Notes under the pieces: model-generated | Database searches by the model: none | Seen by the model: only the letters and a program-made list of their open reading frames with translations | What the model was told of the DNA's origin: nothing | Shown here: positions 11,994-22,640 of the stretch, in pieces | How positions within the stretch are numbered: the first letter of the stretch is position 1 | Layout of the letters: the number at the start of each line of letters is the position of its first letter | Made by a program: the position numbers and the translations under genes | From: Merzomyia westermanni | Lineage: Eukaryota > Arthropoda > Insecta > Diptera > Tephritidae | Direction: 5' to 3' | Length of the DNA stretch: 64,000 nt | NCBI GenBank assembly: GCA_949987695.1 | Contig: OX465288.1 | Location: 65,629,159-65,693,158, forward strand

Positions 11994-13067
11994 CTATTTT
12001 TCCTGCATATTCTGATCTCGCTTTGGAAAAAACCGAAACGGTCTAACAGAAACATTTGTTGGCCACAGAGAAGCATCAAACACCTTACTATAATCAGTAG
12101 ATAAAACGCGTAATTTGAAAGAAACTCTTACAAGAGAGTTAAAATCAGCATCTCTTTTAGTTAATTTAAAGCAGGCAATTCTTGATGGAACGATGTTGGT
12201 ATGTTGAGAAATATATTGAATAATGTTCTCCTCTTTAACAGACGGCCTAAAAGAAGATAAGTGAAGCCATCTGTATCGCACGAACACATCCAAATCAGCA
12301 TTATCATTAGTACCACTAACAACATTATATGGCTTATCAACAATTGTTTTAAACGCAGCCTCCCTCTGTCCCTGTAAACCAAAGTCATTCGATGGAAGAC
12401 AATCAGCAGCAGAGGCAGCGGCAGCAGCAAGTGTTGGAGAGATAACACCATTAAAGTTAGCAGCATCATTATTTATAGTTATACAAGCAGAAGTAGTATC
12501 ATTATTATTAATACCCTCAAGTAGAGTAGGTAGTGTATTTGCCTCAACAGAATGCTCCGGTACACCACTAGCAGTCACATAGTTAATGATAAGATTAGCA
12601 CCCTCAGGTAGAGTAGACAGTGTGTTTCTCTCAGCGCTCTCAGCAGAATGCACAAGTTGATCAGCAGGCAATGGCAGAGGAGATGATTGTTTCTGCGTTG
12701 TCTTAGGTTGGTCTGTGGTCTTAGGTGCACCGACCTTTGATTGTGACCGCGTACGGATTGCGTTGTTGGAATCGACCGTAAGCTCAGAATGCCTCTCACT
12801 TGCTGTGAGAACTTTAAAGAAATTTTGTAGCGTATCAACACTTTTGAGAGCATTATATATTTTGGCGCGCGAAAATAAAGCAACACACTTGTCACATTTA
12901 TACACAACATTTTTGTTGTTTTTGAGCAAATTAATTGCATTATCCATAGTATTAGAGCAATTCACATGAACTTTATTAGAACAAATGCCACAAATTATAG
13001 AGTCATTCGGTAAACATTGATTATTACGTTTAAAGCAGTTATCCATTTTTTGGAAATTAGCAAACAA
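11994..13067 (-). CDS. CR1-a ORF1 (PHD-finger/RRM-like RNA-binding protein)
   Basis: An intact 357-codon frame. Residues 1-65 hold a Cys/His zinc finger of PHD-like spacing (CFKRNNQC, CGIC, HVNC, CDKC). The middle is low-complexity, rich in Thr/Ser/Asn/Ala. Residues 255-350 (DVFVRYRWLHLSSF, then PSRIACFKLT) fit the RRM-like C-terminal domain of CR1-group ORF1 proteins in insects. It would bind element RNA and form the RNP with ORF2. The downstream ORF2 starts about 48 bases after its stop. The frame is undamaged, unlike ORF2, and I chose the first Met. Confidence 0.75.
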   Translation of the reverse strand: MFANFQKMDNCFKRNNQCLPNDSIICGICSNKVHVNCSNTMDNAINLLKNNKNVVYKCDKCVALFSRAKIYNALKSVDTLQNFFKVLTASERHSELTVDSNNAIRTRSQSKVGAPKTTDQPKTTQKQSSPLPLPADQLVHSAESAERNTLSTLPEGANLIINYVTASGVPEHSVEANTLPTLLEGINNNDTTSACITINNDAANFNGVISPTLAAAAASAADCLPSNDFGLQGQREAAFKTIVDKPYNVVSGTNDNADLDVFVRYRWLHLSSFRPSVKEENIIQYISQHTNIVPSRIACFKLTKRDADFNSLVRVSFKLRVLSTDYSKVFDASLWPTNVSVRPFRFFPKRDQNMQEK

Positions 13068-13135
13068 ATAAGAAATAAATAAAAGCTAAAGTAGCACAAG
13101 AAAACACGTCTGTTCGCTTCGACAGATAGCACAAG

Positions 13136-13985
13136 TTACCTTTATATATAGAACATTTTCACCAAATTTTGTTTCGACAAGTCAATTTTTGGCGGAGTTA
13201 TGGCATAAACAGTTTTGTGGAATAGTTCACTATAAAAGGGGCGCGGTAACGTCCATTTTCGAAAATTTGAAGTTTTTGGATTTCTTTGTGTACGGTAACT
13301 TTAAAAGTGAAATATAAATGATGTAAAGCTATTTACGCAAAGTTATTGGCTATTTAATATATCTACGATCCTCTTCAAAATCTTTCATATAAAAGTGGGC
13401 GTGAACCTTAACCGATCCCGCCCATTTTTTCCTGGAACATTCCTTGCATACCTGAAAACCTGCGTGCTGAATTTCGTTTCGATATCTTAAACGGTTTTTG
13501 ATTTATGATTAATACTATTTCTAAATTTGACTTAATCAAAAGTGGGCGGTGCCACTTCCATTTTCAAAAATTTCTTGAAAAATTTATTTTATGCCTCAAT
13601 CTCAATGTATTCACCAAATTTATCCTTATAGGTGTATTATGTACTGAGTAATCACTATTTTGTGTTTTCGAAAATATTCTATATATAAAAAGTGGGCGTG
13701 GTTATCATCCGATTTCGCCCATTTTAAATAGCGCTCGGAGATGAGTGCCAAGGAACCCGCATACCAAATTTCATTAAGATATCTCAAAATTTACTCAAGT
13801 TATCGCGTTCACAGACGGACGGACGGACGGACGGACATATCTTAATCAATTTCTCTTTTCGTCCTGAACATTTTGATATATATATGTCAATATCTATCTC
13901 AATCCGTTTATGCCGTTACGCACTGCCGTTAGGCGACTAAAGTTAATATACCTTGTGTGCGTAGCACTACTAGGTATAATAAAGG
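13136..13985. repeat. Dispersed repeat, right part
   Basis: Continues the repeat interrupted at 9009 and matches the reverse complement of 960-1440. It ends in an (ACGG)n run at about 13814-13836 and the phrase TATACCTTGTGTGCGTAGCA, the same phrase seen near 7944. No gene. Confidence 0.7.
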
Positions 13986-14038
13986 CGGGTTAAAAAAACG
14001 TCAACAGGCCCCAAAGGCATGGTTTCCTCGAAAACGGT

Positions 14039-14238
14039 GCCGCTATATAGCGGCCGTCACATAGCCGTAAAGTAGGTTGTCAAAAACATTGCAATGTAAA
14101 GGTAATTACGTTTAAACTAAGAAGACGGTGAAGTTCACCGTAACGGAATATAGCGGCAAGCATAAAATATTACAGCCGTCATGACGGTGGCGAATTTTTC
14201 GTCAACGTTTTTTTCCCACCGTCATATTCAAAACGGTG
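14039..14238. repeat. Cluster of short perfect palindromes
   Basis: Within 200 bp there are GCCGCTATATAGCGGC (14039-14054), ACGGTGAAGTTCACCGT (14125-14141), CCGTCATGACGG (14176-14187) and a CACCGT/ACGGTG inverted pair (14217-14222 and 14233-14238). Most share the ACGG/CCGT core. This may be a terminus of an unknown element. The interval from 14240 to 15290 holds only AT-rich sequence with no gene I can support. Confidence 0.6.
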
Positions 14239-15649
14239 AGAATTCAATCAAATATTTCAAATATTTTTACACAAAACAACAACTGTGGAATTCCTGTTGT
14301 TTTGAAAAAAATACTAGAAATAAAAAAAAAAAAAACTAAGAAAGAGGCAGCAAAAGAGGTTCAACGATATTGGGATTCTCTCTTTTTCTCACACTATTCA
14401 CTTTCCCAATACCACTTGTCTCTCTCTATCTCACGCCAACAGTATGCATCTCTTTTCGGGCATGTGAATTTATACATTCTTTTTCTCACTATTTTAATTC
14501 ATAATATTTTATTTTTTATTTTGATTAAATCATTTTGAAACGCAAATATAGCTTTTTTTCTTTTATAACATATGTATTTAAATTTATTAGTTAAAGTTTT
14601 TTTTTTTTGTTAGCAATATATACTCGTATACATACAATATTTTATCATTTTCTATAGGATATATAAGCATTTTGGTTTTACATATATTTATTTTCCTAAA
14701 AAAATTTAGTTTTATTTTAACATTCGTTTTTTTTTTCTAAATGTTGTTCACGTACTGCAGTGCTTTCCACTTGAAAAATAATTTTAACTAGGTGGCTCGA
14801 CTACACAGTGTGAAGCTCACGACAAAAAATAGTATTTAACTGGAAGTCTTACGGAAATTGTAAAATTTGCATAGTAGGATATTCTCATTATCTTCTTTAA
14901 TACACTTTTGTCTCATATGTATATACTCGTATGAATACATATGTATATGCATATAAATGTATGGAATCATTGAAACTATATTAATTTTGAACAAAAGAAC
15001 TGTTTATGAAAAAAAAACTCTGATATTTTATTGAAAAACATGAACGTAGGAAACATGTTATTTCACTGGACTATTCCTATGTGGACGGCAACTTCGTTGA
15101 GGCATGCGGGTTCTCCGCTGTCATACTGGTGCTAAAGCTCTCCATTCGGTATTGAATCCAGATCAGGAAAAGTCGTTGTTAAGCGTAAAATTAAGTTCGC
15201 GTTTAGCATTTTCACAAACGTAACCGGTTGCAAAATTTACTGATTTGCCCGATATTAGCTTAGTTCACTTTACAAAAAAAAAAAACGTTACTTAGCCGCA
15301 CAAATATGGATATTAGCCGAAAACTTAGGTCGTCGCAAGAGTATCCGTTTTGAAGACTATGCCCAGAAAAAAGGAGGCAGATCTGCGAAAGTCAGCCCTT
15401 TATACAGGCACGAAAAAAGGTGGCGTGATTCTAAAGGGGATAGTTATATAGAAAGGCAATTTATATGCATGGTTATCGCTCTTTAAATTTTTATAGGAAG
15501 TTATCTCCGTAAAAAGTGTAATTAACCCTTGGATTTCTTTATATCTTTACTATGATACCTGCCGACTTTACCATTTCTCGCAAGTGATACATATTATTTC
15601 CCTTTGTGGCAAGAACGGACGCTTTTATGAAAACCGGCGCTAGCTTCGA

Positions 15650-16440
15650 ATTAAATTTCTTTGCGCTGTCGCTTAGAGCAAAATTTCGACGTTATACTTC
15701 GTCTCCTATTTAAAAAGTTCTCACTCTGCTACGAAGGTTATAACGCTTGGCAGATTGTTCAAAAGCGGTTTGAATGTTCTTGCCCAACGCAGCACGCTCG
15801 AGTCGGAGTTTGTCCAATCGGTGTATTACAAACGCTAAGGGGGAGTTCAGACAAATTTTCAAAACCATGAGCAAAATTAGCGAGCAATACGAAATTGAAT
15901 TGCGAAAGCCAAGGATTGCGTCGAAACAGACCCAACGTTCCAACGTACAAACTGAAGATTATTTCCGCATAAAAATCTACATGCCGTACATTGATTCGTT
16001 TCTGACACAATTGCAAGATCGATTCATAAATCACGGCAATATTTTATCAAATTTCGCTTGCCTCTTTCCCAACTAAAGAAGAAAGTTTCGAAGAAGAGTC
16101 CTGCGCTCAACTATTCCAATCATACTGCTCATTTTTTCATTTCAACTTTTGCGGAAGCTCATTGCCGGAAAGGAAAGAAAAAAGTCCTTTGAAGCACTCG
16201 ATATTTGTAATGAAGATGTGTTTCCAAATGTTAACCAAATGCTTCGCGTTATGACAGTTTTGCCTGTGACAACAGCGGCTTCTCAACTTTGCGACGACTA
16301 AAAACGTATTTGAGATTAACAATGTATGGAGATCGTCTGAAACGCTTAGCCTCACTAAATGTACATCGCGATGTCAAAATCAATCCGCAAATAATTTCAA
16401 GAGTTTTTTTCAGTACCTCGAAGAGTTGATTTACTAAATA
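15650..16440 (+). pseudogene. hAT transposase remnant (ZMYM1-like type)
   Basis: The 15774-16076 frame carries the family phrase PRIASKQTQRSNVQTEDYFR followed by an IYMPYIDSFLTQLQDRF-like block, as in the DUF4371/hAT group related to ZMYM1-like proteins. A second frame at about 16275-16430, short and outside long ORFs, reads FSTLRRLKTYLRLTM followed by DRLKRLASLNVHRDV. That is the hAT C-terminal dimerisation motif. Frames shift at least twice between the two, so the copy is dead. No terminal repeats or 8-bp duplication were recognised. Its start may lie near 15310, but this is not supported. Confidence 0.75.
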
Positions 16441-16844
16441 ATTGAACTAAATATGACTTTTGACAATAAAATTTCCGTACTCCGAAAATAAATTTCTTAT
16501 CTTTTTTCATAGATTACGTAACTTGAGTTTAAACCCCCCCTCGAATATTTTCTGCGCACGGGCCTGTTTGCACCTAAAGAAGTAAAAGAGAATATAGCCT
16601 TTGTCGTGCAAATACAAGTGGATACCTGTGAACAAATTCCATTGAAACTACAATTTGCCGTCAATGGAAAAGTTTTCACTTTCGCGACGCGCAAACGAGT
16701 TGTGCACGCAACATATTGGCATTGGGGGTAGGGTTAGTGCGAAGTGGCAATACAATAAGAAAAAGATAATGTTGACACATTAGCGATCGACAATTGTCAT
16801 TACCCACCTTCTCTTTCCTTGCGGGAGGAGGGGAGAAAGAACTT

Positions 16845-17005
16845 TGAAGGTTGTACTGGTCCTGCCAAACGCTCGCGCGACAGGTGGGCTTGTATCGCAA
16901 GGGAGTACCGTGTTCATATCCGCAAGGGACTTTCAACTTTGACAACCTTCCCCACAAGACAACCTTCGGGGAGGGTTTTGTAGTTAAACATTATCCAAAA
17001 GCAAC
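16845..17005 (+). repeat. 3' UTR copy of an R1-like non-LTR element
   Basis: Resembles 23040-23170: TATCGCAAGGGAGTACCG, ATATCCG...AAGGACT, then a CCTTCCCC / GGGGAGGG hairpin. The stem differs from the 23-kb copy but still pairs. 16500-16845 and 17005-17320 hold no gene I can support. Confidence 0.6.
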
Positions 17006-17329
17006 TTTGATCTCCTATGCTATAACCATATAAATAAGTTCGTTCTAAGTAAAGCCCTTTGAATCATTCATTTTACCCGTATACACTCGTTATAGTAATC
17101 AAGCCAATATTAGGTATGTAGATAAATGTTAATAATTACGTATATTTATTAATCAGACCCATTACGTATATAATTATGTGTGTATTACCACAATAAGGTG
17201 ATAAGTTAAAATTTTTCCCTTAATTCATAAATATATGACTTATTTGAATTTTTAAACTGCAGGAAAGATAAATTAAATATTAGAGAAGGCCTGTTTAAAC
17301 AACATGCTAAGTGTTGCATTATTATACCT

Positions 17330-17720
17330 TTCACGAACATGAAATGGTGTTATAACTTTGGCCTGCTGTTTGTAAGTATGAGAAGAAGAAGAGATAGATC
17401 CACCAATAAGTATAATTCAGGGCGATGAGATGAGTCGATATAGCCATGTTCGTCTGTCTATCTGTTTGAACGCAAACTAGTCTCTCAGTTTTAGAGTTAT
17501 CTGGCTGCCATTTTGTAATATATGAGTCATTTGTCAGAACCAACAAGAGCGGACCAATACAACGCGTAGCCCTCATACAATTGATTGTTCCGGTAAATGG
17601 GTTTTGGGCTGTTACTTTTACGATTTAATAGCTAGGAGCATACAATTTTGCAGCTACTCTACATATTACATATGTAATGTGTGTGGTGAAGATCACTAAG
17701 ATTAGACCAACACAACATAT
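17330..17720 (-). repeat. Dispersed repeat flanking the gypsy element
   Basis: 17330-17600 is a reverse copy of the 8500-8660 repeat (GACAGACGGACAGA run, AACTGAGAGACTAGTTTG). 17575-17720 closely matches 21780-21930 (GTTCCG..AAA.GGGTTTTGGG; ACATATGTA.TGTGTGTGGTGAA). These flank the LTR element and are probably copies of one tandemly repeated target. Confidence 0.6.
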
Positions 17721-18162
17721 TGTGAAGAATTTGATGATTCCTTGATTATTAATCCTGAGTTCGATCACTATAAAGTCAAATACACACATGCACAAGTAAT
17801 GTAACAAATAGTTAGTTTTATTTAGTAGTAATAAACGCAGTACAATTTGACGAGTTTGGTAACTTCACAGTAAGTTCACTGTATAACACTTGAATGTCAA
17901 CTGATCCCTGCCTTATATAGTCTGACAGCGTGCTACCCAGAATCTTCTTGGTTGTTCCCTCTTCGTGTTCTTGAAGGGTCGGTGTTATTTATTGGCATCT
18001 CCTCTTTGGATCGTATTCGCAAACACTTGCGCGATCTCTCTTCCTCTTGCTTGGTACATGATTGCATGCATAAGCGTAGACATCGTTATCTCTGTTGTGT
18101 TCAACTAGTGGTGGGAGTGTTATTGAGTTAGGGATGGTATTTGCTTGAGAATGTTCGCCACA
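17721..18162 (-). repeat. Gypsy-a 3' LTR
   Basis: Plus-strand reading runs from TGTGAAGAATTTGATG to AATGTTCGCCACA. It aligns along its length with the solo LTR at 49488-49955. The purine tract GGTGGAGGG on the minus strand lies just upstream (18163-18175), as expected for the plus-strand primer. Confidence 0.8.
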
Positions 18163-18286
18163 CGGCCCTCCACCTAAGTCTGATCGTCCCGATCAGACAC
18201 ATTTCCCGAACCAAACGCTGCTAGACACTCTGTGGTTGGTACTGCTTTATTAAACCTCATTTCTTCCAGAGATTGAAACTCCGACA

Positions 18287-18841
18287 TCAATGCATTACAT
18301 TGTCACATATTCCAACCATTTTGTCTGTCCTTAATCCCGCATGAATTTGTGCCTTTACTTTCGTTCTCAGTGGTACCTGGCAAACATTCCGGCAACTTGT
18401 TTCTTCAGGATTCCATGCCATTTTCTCATGCCCAGGGCACTGTTTCACTTTATCTACTAAGTTGCGTTGCTTCCTTGGAACATAACCACCAGATGTTCGT
18501 CTTTTCTCTTCAGCACATTTTGAATACTCAGTAATCCCTTTCCTTACAGATTGTCTGCAACCAATCCAATAGGACCGCCGCTTTACCTCCCGCAGCGTTT
18601 TCTTTATTCCCATGTGCCTTTCATCTGGGCAACTATGCGACGCTTTGATACCATCTGAAATTCTTGCCTTGGGAACAACAATAAGTGCTCGATGATTCTG
18701 GCCATCTTGCTCTAGCCAACTGCTCCATTGTGCCCAATATGCTTTTGCGATGCGACTCTCTCTAATCATCTCTTCTCTTCTTGGCTGTTTGTTCTCTCTC
18801 AGTCCTTTCAACACACTTGCCGAATCTTCTTCAGGAGGCAC
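18287..18841 (-). pseudogene. Gypsy-a integrase zinc-domain region
   Basis: A 184-codon frame. The centre matches the integrase H2C2 region: HMGIKKTLREVKRRSYWIG followed by a TEYSKCAEEK stretch in which the first Cys of the usual CxxC is replaced by Tyr/Ser. The core catalytic domain is absent. Integrase would insert element DNA. It directly follows the protease with no RT, so an internal deletion joins the two. Confidence 0.65.
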
Positions 18842-18960
18842 CTGTCCATTAAAGCCAATGGTCGACGAACTACCTCTGCCTTACAAGTCTTCTGCTGCTC
18901 CAACTCCAAGATCACTCACTTAGCGCTATAGCCACTATTGTGTCCAAAGATCCTAGGTAC

Positions 18961-19272
18961 TTATTGGCCGTTGTAGGTCATAACCCTCTTCCTTGCGTTG
19001 ATATGAATGTCTCTCTCAACCAAGAAATCGACGCCTTTGATGACTTCGTCGACAATGTTCGCCACCAAGAAGTTGTGATAGGCAGCTACATTCCCCATCA
19101 AAACTTTACATGTCACTTGCTTGCTTTCACCAGTTACTGTGCACAATTTAGCTGTATGTAATGGCCTCACCTTCCCTCTGAACAAGTCACTCCAAATGAT
19201 GAAATGTGATTCACCCGTATCCACAGTCAGCAAGTGCTCTTTTCCGTCCACGTAGCCTTCAACAGTAAACAC
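18961..19272 (-). pseudogene. Gypsy-a aspartic protease fragment
   Basis: A 103-codon frame with the retropepsin-type active site LLTVDTGESHFIIW, and a GVDFLVERDIHIN block matching the conserved C-terminal (L)G.D.L segment of gypsy proteases. It would cut Gag-Pol. The N-terminal join to gag is lost to the insert at about 19280-20640. Confidence 0.7.
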
Positions 19273-19279
19273 CGATAGA

Positions 19280-19980
19280 ACGCCAACAAAAAAAAACCAC
19301 GTAAAATCTAATGTAAAGGAGGAGAAAATGAGAACTGCGACAAAATTTACATTGGAATTACAAAAATTGCACTCGGAACACGCTTAGCAGAGCACGACGC
19401 CGGCACAAGGAAGAAGAAAAGCAGCACTGCCCTATCGCAGCAGGCCCTAACACACGCAAACACACCTGACTTAAACAATGCGAGAATAATAGACGTGGAG
19501 AGAAGAAAACGAACGAGGTACACATTAGAGAGCCTACATATATTAAAAAACCGGAAGAAAACCATGAACAAGAAAGAGGACACAAAATGTATTGCTTTTA
19601 GCTACTTGTCATGCTTATAGCATGCCAGTACGACAAGTGTACCTAATGATAATGGTACCAATGAACTCAAATATGTGTTATATAATTTAAGTATAAGTGT
19701 TTTCTGTGATGTTTTTATGTTTATGGTATAAGTTCAACCTTATGTAAGTATTGAATGTTGCCAAAATGTATGTTTAGTCTTATTTTTCAAAGTTTGTCAC
19801 TTTCCTTTTTTTTTTTTTGGTCGTTTCATGTGAAAAAATAAAAACTAACCCCTGAAGATGCCAAACAGATTGGCGAAACGTAGGGAAAAATTATAAACAG
19901 AAAATATTGTGTTTTCTCGTTTTAAAGAGTACTAGACCAGCAAAACCTACACAGAATTCAACCTAGTAACATTACTCGCT
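19280..19980 (+). mobile_element. Possible Penelope-like fragment inside Gypsy-a
   Basis: This insert interrupts the gypsy frame between gag and protease. It lacks a coding domain I recognise, but carries the CTGAAGATG...GGCGAAACG phrase typical of Penelope-like element ends. Orientation is inferred from that motif. The adjoining 19980-20340 is AT-rich with nothing identified. Confidence 0.4.
19849..19885 (+). ncRNA. Hammerhead-like motif (Penelope type)
   Basis: CTGAAGA (19852-19858), a GCCAA/TTGGC helix (19860-19864 with 19870-19874), then GAAA (19875-19878) and ACGTA. CCC (19849-19851) can pair with GGG (19883-19885) as helix I. Helix III would be the self-complementary ACGT, possible only in a dimer. 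One extra T at 19859 departs from the consensus, so activity is doubtful. Confidence 0.4.
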
Positions 19981-20479
19981 TTCCTTCGCACTTGTGACAC
20001 AGATATTATGGGGCATCTTGCTCATCTTCTCTAGGTTTGGCGTTTATGGTTATGATTAGATTTTCCACTTACATCCCAAATGCTTCTATCTTCGTGATTC
20101 AAAATTGGGAAAATTTTTCGTTTTGTTTCAAATGCAGCAAAACTTTTCAAAAATGAAATTGCTGGGATGGTTAAAGCAGAGGAATAATTACCCCACAACT
20201 CAAATCATATAGTTTTGGGGATAGTTCCTATATGTACGTTATTTTCTTCATGCATTTTATGGTGAAGTTTATTTTCTCGAAATGAAAGCGAATTGTTATA
20301 TACCTTTTTTGTTATACTGAATTAATAAACCTTGTTTTGTTAAAAAAGTATTTTCCGATACTTTAGATGGTTTTGATTCGAGCTATCGAAACAATTGAAT
20401 GGTATCGTGCAAACTATGGAAAAGATCAATTCGGGAACCCATGCTATCATGGGTTGCAGTTTTAATTTTCGATACTATG

Positions 20480-20565
20480 TTCTTGTTGTGGTTGTCTGTA
20501 ACGACAAAAACACTCCGCGAAGGTTTTGGCGAGTGTTGTCGAAAGTGACAGTCCTTTGTCGAAAC
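20480..20565 (-). repeat. Reverse copy of the R1-like 3' UTR
   Basis: GACAAAAACACTCC...GGTTTTGG...GACAGTCC is the reverse complement of the 23130-23180 motif. It is surrounded by AAACTATCGAA repeats (20380-20630). The hairpin is partly decayed. Confidence 0.55.
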
Positions 20566-20639
20566 TATCGTTGGTTTTGGAGCAAACTATCGAATGATAT
20601 GGTGCAAACTATCGAAAACATCGAATAGGGGAACCATCG

Positions 20640-21572
20640 ATATTTCTGCAGCTCTAGAGCTTTGTACGCCGGCTTACTCAACAGCGAGGCTATTTCCTGT
20701 GTCAGATCATGTGATACCGTTTCAGAGAATGTCCTTTTGTGGCTTGCATATATGGCCCGCTTCGTCTCCACATCACGTGTTCCATTTATGAATCATTGGA
20801 TTTTTACCCTCTCTGCGTAATTTACGGGTTCGTCTGCGTTTGCTAGATGGGCCAGCCTCTCGATGTCTGATGCGAATTGCTGCAACGTCTCATTCACTTT
20901 CTGGAAGCGATTCTGTAGCTCTATTTGGTATATCTGCTTCCGATGTTCGCTACCATAGCGTCTCTCAACTGCACCGATCAATGCCTCATAGTTGCTTCGC
21001 TCGCCTTCAGGAATCGTTTGTAAGATTTCGGCTGCAGGTCCCTTCAATGCCATGAATAATGCAGCAACTTTGTCTTCTGTGCCCAAATTGTTCACAGCTG
21101 CCGTCTTCTCAACCAGTAGCTTAAATACCTGAAAAGGAACAGGACCATCGAAGGATGGGGTTTTTACCTTCGGCACGCTCGTTTAAGCAGTTGGACGATT
21201 CTGTTGTAACTCCTGGAAACGTCTTCTCAGTCCATCTACTTCAGCATCGATTTTATTCTGCAGCTGTGCAATTTTCGCACCCTGCACTTTTAGCTGCGAA
21301 GACATTCGTGCCACTTGCATGGATATACGCTCGTCTTGTGCTTGCACTTTTGATGTTATACGTGTCTCTTGTTCTTCCATTTGAGATCTCATGTATGCCT
21401 TCTGTTCATCTAGTTGAGCTGCCATACAAGTTTTTTGCTCTTTCAGCCAAGATGTCATACGTGTATCCTGTTCTTCAAGCTGAGATGCCATGTGTGTCTT
21501 CTGTACTTTCAGCTGTGTTGAAATGCTTGACGACATCTGCGCCAATACAGCCAACAACGCGTTTGTGTCCAC
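20640..21572 (-). pseudogene. Gypsy-a gag
   Basis: 21572-21183 is an extended coiled coil with repeats of the type MASQLEEQDTRMTSWLKEQ. 21176-20793 is the gypsy capsid region (KTPSFDGPVPFQVFKLLVE; EGERSNYEALIGAVERRYG; LQQFASDIERLAHLA). 20771 to about 20640 continues the C-terminal capsid part in another frame (REVETKRAIY-like block). Gag forms the particle. Stops or frame changes lie near 21180 and 20790, and the end is cut by the insert. The coiled coil made of roughly 14-residue repeats is unusual for gypsy Gags. Confidence 0.75.
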
Positions 21573-21589
21573 ACTTGCGGCTGGAATCG

Positions 21590-21769
21590 TAGGTCGGTGT
21601 TATTTATTGGGATCTTCTCTTTGCATCGTATTCGCTAACACTGGCGCGATCTCTCTTCCGCTTGCTTGGTACGTGCTTGCATGCATTAGCGTAGCCATCG
21701 TTATCTCTGTTGTGTTTAACTAGTGGTGGGAGTGTTATTGAGTTAGTATGCTTGAAAATATTCGCCACA
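21590..21769 (-). repeat. Gypsy-a 5' LTR, truncated
   Basis: Matches 17980-18162 and 49770-49955 (GGTCGGTGTTATTTATTGG to TTCGCCACA). Only the outer part remains, joined abruptly to gag at about 21590, so the primer-binding site and leader are deleted. Confidence 0.75.
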
Positions 21770-22640
21770 ATATAGCTCCCATATAATCGGTTGTTCCGAT
21801 AAACGGGTTTTGGGATGTCACTCTTGAGATTTTATAGCTAGGATCATAAAGTTTTGCAGGTACTATACATATAACATATGTAGTGTGTGTGGTGAAAATC
21901 AGTAAGATTGGACCAACAACGGGTTTTGGGCTATGTATATTTCAATTAAAGGGGTAAAACTGTCAAATTTTTAACAGTTTGTACTTATTGTAAATACAGA
22001 TCGGACATTGAAAACCGTGATGAAAGGTATACATCCTTCGGCACAACCGAAGGCAGAGCTTTCCTTAATTGTTTTTATTTCACATCTTTTTTGTTTGTAA
22101 AGTTCAAAGTGGTTTGAATTATAACCTTTGCAGGTTTGAACCTAGGAAAAATTTATTGTTTTTACGAAATTGAGATTCCAAAATTCTGCTGTTTGGGAGA
22201 TACAAATATTCTTAAGGTCTTCACTGTTTGTAAGTTTTTGAATTTGGAATGAGTTTTTAGAAAAAGATTAAAAAAAAAAATCTATCGCAAATTTCAAAAT
22301 TGTTATCTTTCCTAAATTGAAATAACCGATTTGGTTTGCCAAAACACAAAGAGGTTACATGACGAAAATTAAATTTTTATAAAATAATAACCTATTTATA
22401 CTAAAATGCGTGATTTCAGACCAATACTTCGATTGTGTTTATATCAACTTTGAACGCGTTCGTTTCTTTGTTATGAAGTATCAATCAAATAAGTTTGACG
22501 CGTTCGAAAAAAAAGGATTCAATTTACCGCAACTGCTGCGTAATTTGATATGTAGTATAAAACTTGCCAAGATATTGAAAAACTTTGTGAAAATATAACA
22601 TCTGGCTTAACTTTGGAAATTCATATAATTGTTATGTTGC
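21770..22640. repeat. Flanking repeat, then AT-rich spacer
   Basis: 21780-21930 repeats the block seen at 17575-17720. 21940-22640 is AT-rich, and I see no gene or structure in it. Confidence 0.5.

Larger units (their letters stand above)
9010..13135 (-). mobile_element. CR1-like non-LTR retrotransposon (CR1-a)
   Basis: A roughly 4.1-kb minus-strand element with ORF1, endonuclease and RT, inserted into the dispersed repeat. The repeat reads AAACAGTTT on the left and CCTTTATATATAGAAC on the right, and these are adjacent in the related copy near 1430. It looks close to full length but is frameshifted in ORF2. The 3' end lies at about 9010, with an ATTT-rich tail on the opposite strand. A clean target duplication is not evident. 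Confidence 0.85.
17721..21769 (-). mobile_element. Ty3/gypsy LTR retrotransposon, internally deleted (Gypsy-a)
   Basis: A minus-strand element bounded by LTRs that start and end with the same sequences as the solo LTR at 49488-49955, and flanked by ATAT on both sides (17717-17720 and 21770-21773). Order on the minus strand: 5' LTR, gag, a foreign insert, protease, integrase zinc region, 3' LTR. RT and RNase H are missing, so it is a deletion derivative. Confidence 0.8.

Noticed and set aside
13814..13836. CRISPR-like short repeats
   Set aside because: This is a simple (ACGG)n run without spacers; no array with regular unique spacers exists in the window, as expected in an animal genome.
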